NCBI GenBank assembly: GCA_958298945.1
Contig: OY282608.1
Coordinates: forward strand, 73,270,806 to 73,334,805
Direction: 5' to 3'
DNA: 64,000 bases
Source: Atherix ibis
Taxonomy: Eukaryota > Arthropoda > Insecta > Diptera > Athericidae
Part shown: positions 46,001-60,652 of the stretch, piece after piece
Numbering within the stretch: position 1 is the first letter of the stretch
How the letters are laid out: each line of letters begins with the position of its first letter
The notes under the pieces: generated by a model
What the model was told of the DNA's origin: nothing
Databases searched by the model: none
The model's input: only the letters and a program-made list of their open reading frames with translations
Translations under genes and position numbers: made by a program

Positions 46001-49000
46001 AGACACCAAGAAACCAAGAAACCTACAAACCAACAAGCCAACAAACCAAAAAACCAACAAACCAACAAGCCAACAAACCAACAAACGAACAAACCAGCAA
46101 ACGAACAAACCAACAAATCATCAAACCAACAAACAGACAAGCCAACAAACCAACAAACCAACAAACCAACAAACCAACAAACCAACAAACCAACAAACCA
46201 ACAAGCCAACAAACGAACAAACCAACAAACCAACAAACCAACAAACCAACAAACCGACAAGCCAACAAGCCAACAAACCAACAAACGAACAAACCAACAA
46301 ACGAACAAACCAACAAACCAACAAACCAACAAACCAACAAGCCAACAAACCAACAAACCAACAGACAAACAAACGAACAAACCAACAAACCAACAAACAA
46401 ACAAACGAACAAACCACAAACCAACAAACCAACAAACCAACAAGCCAACAAGCCAACAAACCAACAAACGAACAAACCAACAAGCCAACAAACCAACAAA
46501 CCAACAAACCAACAAACCAACAAACCAAAAAACGAACAAACGAACAAACCAACAAACCAACAAACCAACAAACCAACAAACGATCAAACCAATAAACCAA
46601 CAAACCAACAAGCCAACAAACCAACAAACCAACAAACGAACAAACGAACAAACCAACAAACAAACAAACCAAAAAACCAACAAGCCAACAAGCCAACAAA
46701 CCAACAAGCCAACAAACCAACAAACAAACAAACCAACAAACGAACAAACCAACAAACCATCAAACCAACAAGCCAACAAACGAACAAACCAACAAACCAA
46801 CAAACCAACAAACCAAGAAACCAACAAACATACAAACCAGCAAACCGACAAGCCAACAAGCCAACAAACCAACACACGAACAAACCAACAAACCAACAAA
46901 CCAACAAACGAACAAACCACAAACGAACAAACCAACAAACCAACAAACCAACAAACCAACAAACCAACAAACCAACAAACCAACAAACCAACAAACCATC
47001 AAACCAACAAACCACCAAACCAACAAACCAACAAACCAACAAACCAACAAACCAACAAACGAACAAACGAACAAACCAACAAACAAACAAACCAACAAAC
47101 GAACAAACCAACAAACCAACAAACCAACAAGCCAACAAACGAACAAACCAACAAACCAACAAACCAAGAAACCAACAAACCAACAAGCCAACAAACGAAC
47201 AAACCAGCAAACCAACAAACCAAGAAACCAACAAACCAACAAACCAACAAACCAACAAGCCAACAAGCCAATAAACCAACAAACGAACAAACCATCAAAC
47301 CAACAAACCAACAAACCAACAAACCAACAAACCAACAAACCAACAAACGAACAAACGAACAAACGAACAAACCAACAAACCAACAAACCAACAAACGAAC
47401 AAACCAACAAACCAACAAACCAACAAACCAACAAACCAACAAACCAACAAACCAACAAACCAACAAACCAACAAACCAACAAACCAACAAACGAACAAAC
47501 GAACAAACGAACAAATGAACAAACCAACAAACCAACAAACCAACAAACCAACAAACCAACAAACCAACAAACCAACAAACCAACAAACCAACATAACAAA
47601 CAAACCAAAAAACGAACAAAGCAACAAACCAACAAACCAACAAACCAACAAGCCAACAAACCAACAAACCAACAAACGAACAAACGAACAAACCAACAAA
47701 CCAACAAACCAACAAACCAACAAACCAACAAACGAACAAACAAACAAACCAACAAACCAACAAACCAACAAACCAACAAACGCACAAACGAACACACCAA
47801 CAAATCAACAAACGAACAAACCAACAAATCAACAAACCAACAAACCAAAAAACCAACAAACCAACAAACCAACCAACCAACAAGCCAAAAAAACCAACAA
47901 GCCAATAAACCAACAAAACCAACAAACAAACAAACCAACAAACCAAGTAACCAACAAACCAACAAACCAACAAGCCAACAACAGAACAAACGAACAAACT
48001 GACAAACGAACAAACAAACAAACCAACAAACCAACAAACCAACAAACGCACAAACGAACACACCAACAAATCAACAAACGAACAAACCAACAAGCCAACA
48101 AGCCAACAAACCAACAAACCAACAAACCAACAAGCCAACAAGCCAACAAAAGAACAAACGAACAAACCAACAAACTAACAAACGAATAAACCAACAAACC
48201 AACAAACCAACAAGCCAACAAACCAACAAACCAACAAACCAACAAGCCAACAAGCCAACAAACCAACAAGCCAACAAAAGAACAAACGAACAAACCAACA
48301 AACTAACAAACGAATAAACCAACAAAACAACAAACCAACAAGCCAACAAACCAACAAACCAACAAACCAACAAACGACCAACCAACAAACCAACAAACCA
48401 ACAAACCAGCAAACCAACAAACCAACAAGCCAACAAACCAACAAACGAACAAACCAACAAGCCAACAAACCAACAAACCAACAAACCAACAAACCAACAA
48501 ACGAACAAACGAACAAGCCAACAAACCAACAAACCAACAAAACAACAAACCAACAAACGAACAAACAAACTAACAAACCAACAAACCAACAAACCAACAA
48601 ACCAACAAACGCACAAACGAACACACCAACAAATCAACAAACGAACAAACCAACAAACCAACAAACCAACAAGCCAACAAACCAACAAACGAACAAACCA
48701 ACAAGCCAACAAACCAACAAACCAACAAACCAACAAACCAACAAACCAAAAAACGAACAAACGAACAAACCAACAAACCAACAAACCAACAAACCAACAA
48801 ACCAACAAACCAACAAACGATCAAACCAACAAACCAACAAACCAACAAGCCAACAAACCAACAAACCAACAAACCAACAAACGAACAAACGAACAAACGA
48901 ACAAACCAACAAACCAACAAACCAACAAACCAACAAACCAACAAACCAACAAACCAACAAACCAACAAACCAACAAACCAACAAAACAAACAAACCAAAA

Positions 49001-50688
49001 AACGAACAAACCAACAAACAAACACACCAACAAACCAACAAGCCAACAAACCAACAAACCAACAAACGAACAAACGAACAAACCAACAAACCAACAAACC
49101 AACAAACCAACAAACCAACAAACGAACAAACAAACAAACCAACAAACCAACAAACCAACAAACCAACAAACCAACAAACCAACAAACCAACAAACGCACA
49201 AACGAACACACCAACAAATCAACAAACGAACAAACCAACAAATCAACAAACCAACAAACCAAAAAACCAACAAACATACAAACCAACCAACCAACAAGCC
49301 AACAAACCAACAAGCCAATAAACCAACAAAACCAACAAACAAACAAACCAACAAACCAAGTAACCAACAAACCAACAAACCAACAAGCAAACAAAAGAAC
49401 AAACGAACAAACCAACAAACGAACAAACAAACAAACCAACAAACCAACAAACCAACAAACGCACAAACGAACACACCAACAAATCAACAAACGAACAAAC
49501 CAACAAACGAACAAACCAACAAACCAACAAACCAACAAACCAACAAACCGACAAACCAACAAACCAACAAACCAACAAACCAACAAACCAACAAACCAAC
49601 AAAACAAACAAACCAAAAAACGAACAAACCAACAAACCAACACACCGACAAACCAACAAGCCAACAAACCAACAAACCAACAAACGAACAAACGAACAAA
49701 CCAACAAACCAACAAACCAACAAACCAACAAACCAACAAACGAACAAACAAACAAACCAACAAACCAACAAACCAACAAACCAACAAACCAACAAACCAA
49801 CAAAAGCACAAACGAACACACCAACAAATCAACAAACGAACAAACCAACAAATCAACAAACCAACAAACCAAAAAACCAACAAACCAACAAACCAACCAA
49901 CCAACAAGCCAACAAACCAACAAGCCAATAAACCAACAAAACCAACAAACAAACAAACCAACAACCCAAAAAACCAACAAACCAACAAACCAACAAACTA
50001 AAAAGCCAACAAGCCAACAAACCAACAAGCCAACAAACCAATAAACCAACAAACCAACAAGCCAACAAGCCAACAAACCAACAAGCCAACAAAAGAACAA
50101 ACGAACAAACCAACAAACTAACAAACGAATAAACCAACAAACCAACAAACCAACAAGCCAACAAACCAACAAACCAACAAACCAACAAGCCAACAAGCCA
50201 ACAAACCAACAAGCCAACAAAAGAACAAACGAACAAACCAACAAACTAACAAACGAATAAACCAACAAACCAACAAACCAACAAGCCAACAAGCCAACAG
50301 ACCAACAAACCAACAAACCAACAAACGAACAAACCAACAAACCAACAAACCAACAAACCAACTAGCCAACAAACCAACAAACGAACAAACCAATAAGCCA
50401 ACAAACCAATAAACCAACAAACCAACAAACCAACAAACCAACAAACCAACAAACCAACAAACCAAGAAACCAACAAACCAACAAACCAACAAACGAACAA
50501 ACGTACAAACCAACAAACAAACAAACCAACAAATGAACAAACCAACAAACCATCAAACCAACAAACCAACAAACCAACAAACCAACAAACGAATAAACCA
50601 ACAAACCAACAAACCAACAAGCCAACAAACCAACAAACGAACAAACCAACAAGCCAACAAACCAACAAACCAACAAACGAACAAACCA
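46001..50688. repeat. Tandem duplication with a 4.6-4.76 kb step, copy 2
   Basis: The block lies between family B anchors at 46,001 and 50,689. From 46.75 to 48.7 kb it carries a third copy of the block also seen at 33.5-36.2 and 41.5-44.2 kb, followed by family A cores (anchors 47,947 and 49,359). Rare variants set it apart: AAACATAC near 46,827 and AACATAC near 49,273. Confidence 0.75.
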
Positions 50689-53600
50689 AGACACCAAGAA
50701 ATCAAGAAACCTACAAACCAACAAGCCAACAAACCAAAAAACCAACAAACCAACAAGCCAACAAACCAACAAACGAACAAACCAGCAAACGAACAAACCA
50801 ACAAATCATCAAACCAACAAACAGACAAGCCAACAAACCAACAAACCAACAAACCAACAAACCAACAAACCAACAAACCAACAAACCAACAAGCCAACAA
50901 ACGAACAAACCAACAAACCAACAAACCAACAAACCAACAAACCGACAAGCCAACAAGCCAACAAACCAACAAACGAACAAACCAACAAACGAACAAACCA
51001 ACAAACCAACAAACCAACAAACCAACAAGCCAACAAACCAACAAACCAACAGACGAACAAACGAACAAACCAACAAACCAACAAACAAACAAACGAACAA
51101 ACCACAAACCAACAAACCAACAAACCAACAAGCCAACAAGCCAACAAACCAACAAACGAACAAACCAACAAGCCAACAAACCAACAAATCAACAAACCAA
51201 CAAACCAACAAACCAAAAAACGAACAAACGAACAAACCAACAAACCAACAAACCAACAAACCAACAAACCAACAAACGATCAAACCAATAAACCAACAAA
51301 CCAACAAGCCAACAAACCAACAAACCAACAAACCAACAAACGAACAAACGAACAAACGAACAAACGAACAAACCAACAAACCAACAAACCAACAAACCAA
51401 CAAACCAACAAACCAACAAACCAACAAACCAACAAACCAACAAACCAACAAACCAACAAAACAAACAAACCAAAAAACGAACAAACCAACAAACCAACAC
51501 ACCAACAAACCAACAAACGAACAAACAAACAAACCAACAAACCAACAAACCAACAAACCAACAAACCAACAAACCAACAAACGCACAAACGAACACACCA
51601 ACAAATCAACAAACGAACAAACCAACAAATCAACAAACCAACAAACCAAAAAGCCAACAAACCAACAAACCAACCAACCAACAAGCCAACAAACCAACAA
51701 GCCAATAAACCAACAAAACCAACAAACAAACAAACCAACAAAACAAACAAACCAAAAAACGAACAAACCAACAAACCAACACACCAACAAACCAACAAGC
51801 CAACAAACCAACAAACCAACAAACGAACAAACGAACAAACCAACAAACCAACAAACCAACAAACCAACAAACCAACAAACGAACAAACAAACAAACCAAC
51901 AAACCAACAAACCAACAAACCAACAAACCAACAAGCGCACAAACGAACACACCAACAAACCAACAAACCAACAAAACAAACAAACCAAAAAACGAACCAA
52001 CCAACAAACCAACACACCAACAAACCAACAAGCCAACAAACCAACAAACCAACAAACGAACAAACGAACAAACCAACAAACCAACAAACCAACAAACCAA
52101 CAAACTAACAAACGAACAAACAAACAAACCAACAAACCAACAAACCAACAAACCAACAAACCAACAAACCAACAAACCAACAAACCAACAAACCAACAAA
52201 CGCACAAACGAACACACCAACAAATCAACAAACGAACAAACCAACAAATCAACAAACCAACAAACCAAAAAACCAACAAACCAACAAACCAACCAACCAA
52301 CAAGCCAACAAACCAACAAGCCAATAAACCAACAAAACCAACAAACAAACAAACCAACAAACCAAGTAACCAACAAACCAACAAACCAACAAGCAAACAA
52401 AAGAACAAACGAACAAACCAACAAACGAACAAACAAAAAAACCAACAAACCAACAAACCAACAAACGCACAAACGAACACACCAACAAACGAACAAACCA
52501 ACAAACGAACAAACCAACAAACCAACAAACCAACAAACCAACAAACCAACAAACCAACAAACCAACAAACCAACAAACCAACAAACCAACAAACCAACAA
52601 AACAAACAAACCAAAAAACGAACAAACCAACAAACCAACACACCGACAAACCAACAAGCCAACAAACCAACAAACCAACAAACGAACAAACGAACAAACC
52701 AACAAACCAACAAACCAACAAACCAACAAACCAACAAACGAACAAACAAACAAACCAACAAACCAACAAACCAACAAACCAACAAACCAACAAACCAACA
52801 AACCAACAAAAGCACAAACGAACACACCAACAAATCAACAAACGAACAAACCAACAAATCAACAAACCAACAAACCAAAAAACCAACAAACCAACAAACC
52901 AACCAACCAACAAGCCAACAAACCAACAAGCCAATAAACCAACAAAACCAACAAACAAACAAACCAACAACCCAAAAAACCAACAAACCAACAAACTAAA
53001 AAGCCAACAAGCCAACAAACCAACAAGCCAACAAACCAATAAACCAACAAACCAACAAGCCAACAAGCCAACAAACCAACAAGCCGACAAAAGAACAAAC
53101 GAACAAACCAACAAACTAACAAACGAATAAACCAACAAACCAACAAACCAACAAGCCAACAAACCAACAAACCAACAAACCAACAAGCCAACAAGCCAAC
53201 AAACCAACAAGCCAACAAAAGAACAAACGAACAAACCAACAAACTAACAAACGAATAAACCAACAAACCAACAAACCAACAAGCCAACAAGCCAACAGAC
53301 CAACAAACCAACAAACCAACAAACGAACAAACCAACAAACCAACAAACCAACAAACCAACAAACCAACAAACCAACAAACCAGCTAGCCAACAAACCAAC
53401 AAACGAACAAACCAACAAGCCAACAAACCAACAAACCAACAAACCAACAAACCAAGAAACCAAGAAACCAACAAACCAACAAACCAACAAACGAACAAAC
53501 GTACAAACCAACAAACAAACAAACCAACAAATGAACAAACCAACAAACCATCAAACCAACAAACCAACAAACCAACAAACCAACAAACGAATAAACCAAC

Positions 53601-54300
53601 AAACCAACAAACCAACAAGCCAACAAACCAACAAACGAACAAACCAACAAGCCAACAAACCAACAAACCAACAAACGAACAAACCAAGACGCCAAGAAAC
53701 CAAGAAACCTACAAACCAACAAGCCAACAAACCAAAAAACCAACAAACCAACAAGCCAACAAACCAACAAACGAACAAACCAGCAAACGAACAAACCAAA
53801 AAATCATCAAACCAACAAACAGACAAGCCAACAAACCAACAAACCAACAAACCAACAAACCAACAAACCAACAAACCAACAAACCAACAAGCCAACAAAC
53901 GAACAAACCAACAAACCAACAAACCAACAAACCAACAAACCGACAAGCCAACAAGCCAACAAACCAACCAACGAACAAACCAACAAACGAACAAACCAAC
54001 AAACCAACAAACCAACAAACCAACAAACCAACAAGCCAACAAACCAACAAACCAACAGACGAACAAACGAACAAACCAACAAACCAACAAACAAACAAAC
54101 GAACAAACCATAAAAAAACAAACCAACAAACCAACAAGCCAACAAGCCAACAAACCAACAAACGAACAAACCAACAAGCCAACAAACCAACAAACCAACA
54201 AACCAACAAACCAACAAACCAAAAAACGAACAAACGAACAAACCAACAAACCAACAAACCAACAAACCAACAAACGATCAAACCAATAAACCAACAAACC
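50100..54300. repeat. 2,998 bp tandem duplication
   Basis: Family B anchors at 50,689 and 53,687 are exactly 2,998 bp apart. The AAATGAAC units at 50,533 and 53,531 and the start of an AAACGAAC run (51,338 and 54,336) share the same offset. Near-identity extends from about 50.1 to 51.3 kb and from 53.1 to 54.3 kb. The second copy has AGACGCC in place of AGACACC in the anchor and an AACCATAAAAAAAC variant near 54,109 where the first copy has AACCACAAACC. Confidence 0.88.
51338..51369. repeat. (AAACGAAC)4 run, 4-unit allele
   Basis: Four AAACGAAC units in a row. The equivalent site in the neighbouring duplicate has five. Confidence 0.93.
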
Positions 54301-54335
54301 AACAAGCCAACAAACCAACAAACCAACAAACCAAC

Positions 54336-54375
54336 AAACGAACAAACGAACAAACGAACAAACGAACAAACGAAC
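54336..54375. repeat. (AAACGAAC)5 run, 5-unit allele
   Basis: Five AAACGAAC units at the position exactly 2,998 bp from the four-unit run. One octamer was gained or lost after the 3 kb duplication. Confidence 0.93.
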
Positions 54376-55999
54376 AAACCAACAAACCAACAAACCAACA
54401 AACCAACAAACCAACAAACCAACAAACCAATAAACCAACAAACCAACAAAACAAACAAACCAAAAAACGAACAAACCAACAAACGAACAAACAAACAAAC
54501 CAACAAACCAACAAACCAACAAACCAACAAACCAACAAACCAACAAAAGCACAAACGAACACACCAACAAATCAACAAACGAACAAACCAACAAACAAAC
54601 AAACCAACAAACCAACAAACCAACAAACCAACAAACCAACAAACCAACAAACGCACAAACGAACACACCAACAAATCAACAAACGAACAAACCAACAAAT
54701 CAACAAACCAACAAACCAAAAAACCAACAAACCAACAAACCAACCAACCAACAAGCCAACAAACCAACAAGCCAATAAACCAACAAAACCAACAAACAAA
54801 CAAACCAACAAACCAAGTAACCAACAAACCAACAAACCAACAAGCCAACAAAAGAACAAACGAACAAACCAACAAACGAACAAACAAACAAACCAACAAA
54901 CCAACAAACCAACAAACGCACAAACGAACACACCAACAAATCAACAAACGAACAAACCAACAAACGAACAAACCAACAAACCAACAAACCAACAAACCAA
55001 CAAACCAACAAACCAACAAACCAACAAACCAACAAACCAACAAACCAACAAAACAAACAAACCAAAAAACGAACAAACCAACAAACCAACACACCAACAA
55101 ACCAACAAGCCAACAAGCCAACAAACCAACAAACCAACAAACGAACCAACGAACAAACCAACAAACCAACAAACCAACAAACCAACAAACCAACAAACGC
55201 ACAAACAAACAAACCAACAAACCAACAAACCAACAAACCAACAAACCAACAAACTAACAAACCAACAAACGAACACACCAACAAATCAACAAACGAACAA
55301 ACCAACAAATCAACAAACCAACAAACCAAAAAACCAACAAACCAACAAACCAACCAACCAACAAGCCAACAAACCAACAAGCCAATAAACCAACAAAACC
55401 AACAAACAAACAAACCAACAACCCAAAAAACCAACAAATCAACAAACCAAAAAGCCAACAAGCCAACAAGCCAACAAGCCAACAAACCAATAAACCAACA
55501 AACCAACAAGCCAACAAGCCAACAAACCACCAAGCCAACAAAAGAACAAACGAACAAACCAACAAACCAACAAACTAACAAACGAATAAACCAACAAACC
55601 AACAAACCAACAAGCCAACAAACCAACAAACCAACAAACCAACAAGCCAACAAGCCAACAAACCAACAAGCCAACAAAAGAACAAACGAACAAACCAACA
55701 AACTAACAAACGAATAAACCAACAAACTAACAAACCAACAAGCCAACAAGCCAACAAACCAACAAACCAACAAACCAACAAACGAACAAACCAACAAACC
55801 AACAAACCAACAAACCAACAAACCAACAAACCAACAAACCAACTAGCCAACAAACCAACAAACGAACAAACCAACAAGCCAACAAACCAACAAACCAACA
55901 AACCAACAAACCAAGAAACCAAGAAACCAACAAACCAACAAACCAACAAACGAACAAACGTACAAACCAACAAACAAACAAACCAACAAACGACCAAAC

Positions 56000-58900
56000 C
56001 AACAAACCATCAAACCAACAAACCAACAAACCAACAAACCAACAAACGAATAAACCAACAAACCAACAAACCAACAAGCCAACAAACCAACAAACCAACA
56101 AACCAACAAACCAACAAACCAACAAACCAACAAACCAACAAACCAACAAACGTACAAACCAACAAACCAACAAACCAACAAACCAACAAACAAACAAACC
56201 AACAAACGAACAAACGAACACACCAACAAACAAACAAACCAAAAAACCAACAAGCCAACAAGCCAACAAACCAACAAGCCAACAAACCAACAAACAAACA
56301 AACCAACAAACGAACAAACCAACAAACCAACAAACCAACAAGCCAACAAACGAACAAACCAACAAACCAACAAATCAAGAAACCAACAAACCAACAAACC
56401 AACAAGCCAACAAACGAACAAACAAACAAACCAACAAACCAACTAACCAAGAAACCAACAAACACACAAACCAACAAACCGACAAGCCAACAAGCCAACA
56501 AACCAACAAACGAACAAATCAACAAACGAACAAACCAAAAAACCAACAAACCATCAAACCAACAAACCAACAAACCAACAAACGAACAAACCACAAACCA
56601 ACAAACCAACAAACCAACAAACCAACAAACCAACAAACCAACAGACCAACAAACCAACAAACCAACAAACCAACAAACCAACAAACCAACAAACCAACAA
56701 ACGAACAAACGAAAAAACCAACAAATCAACAAACCAACAAACCAACAAACCAACAAACCAACAAACCAACAAACCAACAAACCAACAAGCCAACAAACCA
56801 ACAACCGAACAAACCAACAAGCCAACAAACCAACAAACCAACAAACCAACAAACCAAGAAACCAAGAAACCAACAAACCAACAAACCAACAAACGAACAA
56901 ACGTACAAACCAACAAACAAACAAACCAACAAACGAACAAACCAACAAACCAACAAACCAACAAACCAACAAACCAACAAACCAACAAACGAATTAACCA
57001 ACAAACCAACAAACCAACAAGCCAACAAACCAACAAACGAACAAACCAACACGCCAACAAACCAACAAACCAACAAACGAACAAACCAAGCCACCAAGAA
57101 ACCAAGAAACCTACAAACCAACAAGCCAACAAACCAAAAAACCAACAAACCAACAAGCCAACAAACCAACAAACGAACAAACCAGCAAACGAACAAACCA
57201 ACAAATCATCAAACCAACAAACCGACAAGCCAACAAACCAACAAACCAACAAACCAACAAACCAACAAACCAACAAACCAACAAACCAACAAACCAACAA
57301 GCCAACAAACGAACAAACCAACAAACCAACAAACCAACAAACCAACAAACCGACAAGCCAACAAGCAAACAAACCAACAAACGAACAAACCAACAAACGA
57401 ACAAACCAACAAACCAACAAACGAACAAACCAACAAGCCAACAAACCAACAAACCAACAGACGAACAAACGAACAAACCAACAAACCAACAAACAAACAA
57501 ACGAACAAACCACAAACCAACAAACCAACAAACCAACAAGCCAACAAGCCAAAAAACCAACAAACCAACAAACCAACAAACCAACAAACGAACAAACCAA
57601 CAAACCAACAAACAAACAAACCAACAAACCAACAAACCAACAAACCAACAAACCAACAAACCAACAAACCAACAAACCAACAAACCAACAAACCAACAAA
57701 CCAACAAACCAACAAACCAACAAACCAACAAACCAACAAACCAACAAACGTACAAACCAACAAACCAACAAACCAACAAACCAACAAACAAACAAACCAA
57801 CAAACGAACAAACGAACACACCAACAAACAAACAAACCAAAAAACCAACAAGCCAACAAGCCAACAAACCAACAAGCCAACAAACCAACAAACAAACAAA
57901 CCAACAAACGAACAAACCAACAAACCAACAAACCAACAAGCCAACAAACGAACAAACCAACAAACCAACAAATCAAGAAACCAACAAACCAACAAACCAA
58001 CAAGCCAACAAACGAACAAACCAACAAACCAACAAACCAACAAACCAAGAAACCAACAAACACACAAACCAACAAACCGACAAGCCAACAAGCCAACAAA
58101 CCAACAAACGAACAAACCAACAAACGAACAAACCAAAAAACCAACAAACCATCAAACCAACAAACCAACAAACCAACAAACGAACAAACCACAAACCAAC
58201 AAACCAACAAACCAACAAACCAACAAACCAACAAACCAACAAACCAACAAACCAACAAACGAACAAACCAACAAACCAACAAACCAACAAACCAACAAAC
58301 CAACAAACCAACAAACCAACAAACCAACAAACCAACAAGCCAACAAACCAACAAACGAACAAACCAACAAGCCAACAAACCAACAAACCAACAAACCAAC
58401 AAACCAAGAAACCAAGAAACCAACAAACCAACAAACCAACAAACGAACAAACGTACAAACCAACAAACAAACAAACCAACAAACGAACAAACCAACAAAC
58501 CAACAAACCAACAAACCAACAAACCAACAAACCAACAAACCAACAAACGAATTAACCAACAAACCAACAAACCAACAAGCCAACAAACCAACAAACGAAC
58601 AAACCAACACGCCAACAAACCAACAAACCAACAAACGAACAAACCAAGACACCAAGAAACCAAGAAACCTACAAACCAACAAGCCAACAAACCAAAAAAC
58701 CAACAAACCAACAAGCCAACAAACCAACAAACGAACAAACCAGCAAATGAACAAACCAACAAATCATCAAACCAACAAACCGACAAGCCAACAAACCAAC
58801 AAACCAACAAACCAACAAATCAACAAACCAACAAACCAACAAACCAACAAACCAACAAGCCAACAAACGAACAAACCAACAAACCAACAAACCAACAAAC

Positions 58901-59120
58901 CAACAAACCGACAAGCCAACAAGCCAACAAACCAACAAACGAACAAACCAACAAACGAACAAACCAACAAACCAACAAACGAACAAACCAACAAGCCAAC
59001 AAACCAACAAACCAACAGACGAACAAACGAACAAACCAACAAACCAACAAACAAACAAACGAACAAACCACAAACCAACAAACCAACAAACCAACAAGCC
59101 AACAAGCCAAAAAAACCAAC
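56000..59120. repeat. 1,558 bp tandem duplication of a family B unit
   Basis: Two adjacent family B units share variants seen nowhere else in the window: AACGAATTAACC near 56,990 and 58,548, and AACACGCC at 57,048 and 58,606. The offset is 1,558 bp, which equals the anchor spacing (57,089 and 58,647). The first anchor is mutated to AGCCACC. Their variable pure blocks differ: 16 units at 57,618-57,745 and 23 (one imperfect) at 59,185-59,368. Confidence 0.85.
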
Positions 59121-60652
59121 AAACCAACAAACCAACAAACCAACAAACCAACAAACGAACAAACCAACAAACCAACAAACAAACAAACCAACAAACCAAC
59201 AAACCAACAAACCAACAAACCAACAAACCAACAAACCAACAAACCAACAAACCAACAAACCAACAAACCAACAAACCGACAAACCAACAAACCAACAAAC
59301 CAACAAACCAACAAACCAACAAACCAACAAACCAACAAACCAACAAACCAACAAACCAACAAACCAACAAACGTACAAACCAACAAACCAACAAACCAAT
59401 AAACAAACAAACCAACAAACGAACAAACGAACAAACCAACAAACAAACAAACCAAAAAACCAACAAGCCAACAAGCCAACAAACCAACAAGCCAACAAAC
59501 CAACAAACAAACAAACCAACAAACGAACAAACCAACAAACCAACAAACCAACAAGCCAACAAACGAACAAACCAACAAACCAACAAATTAAGAAACCAAC
59601 AAACCAACAAACCAACAAGCCAAAAAACGAACAAACCAACAAACCAACAAACCAACAAACCAAGAAACCAACAAACACACAAACCAACAAACCGACAAGC
59701 CAACAAGCCAACAAACCAACAAACGAACAAACCAACAAACGAACAAACCAAAAAACCAACAAACCAACAAACCAACAAACCAACAAACCAACAAACGAAC
59801 AAACCACAAATGAACAAACCAACAAACCAACAAACCAACAAACCAACAAACCAACAAACCAACAAACCAATAAACCAACAAACCAACAAACCAACAAACC
59901 AACAAACCAACAAACCAACAAACGAACAAATGAACAAACCAACAAACAAACAAACCAACAAACGAACAAACTAACAAACCAACAAACCAACAAGCCAACA
60001 AACGAACAAACCAACAAACCAACAAACCAAGAAACCAACAAAACCAACAAGCCAACAAACGAACAAACCAGCAAACCAACAAACCAAGAAACCAACAAAC
60101 CAACAAACCAACAAACCAACAAACCAACAAACCAACAAACCAACAAACCAACAAACGAACAAACGAACAAACCAACAAACCAACAAACCAACAAACGAAC
60201 AAACCAACAAACCAACAAACCAACAAACCAACAAACCAACAAACCAACAAACCAACAAACCAACAAACCAACAAACCAACAAACCAACAAACAAACAAAC
60301 GAACAAACGAACAAACCAACAAACCAACAAACCAACAAACCAACAAACCAACAAACCAACAAACCAACAAACCAACAAACCAACAAACCAACAAAACAAA
60401 CAAACCAAAAAACGAACAAACCAACAAACCAACAAACCAAAAAACCCACAAGCCAACAAACCAACAAACCAACAAACGAACAAACGAACAAACCAAGAAA
60501 CCAACAAACCAACAAACCAACAAACCAACAAACCAACAAACGAACAAACAAACAAACCAACAAACCAACAAACCAACAAACCAACAAACCAACAAACCAA
60601 CAAACCAACAAACGAACACACCAACAAATCAACAAACGGACAAACCAATAAA

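Noticed and set aside
58747..60651. A 634-codon + strand open frame rich in Thr, Asn, Gln, Lys and Pro, starting at an ATG
   Set aside because: The ATG is part of an AAATGAAC variant unit and the peptide is the octamer read-through (T-N-Q-Q-T-N-K-P). No composition change, start context or non-repeat sequence supports a gene.
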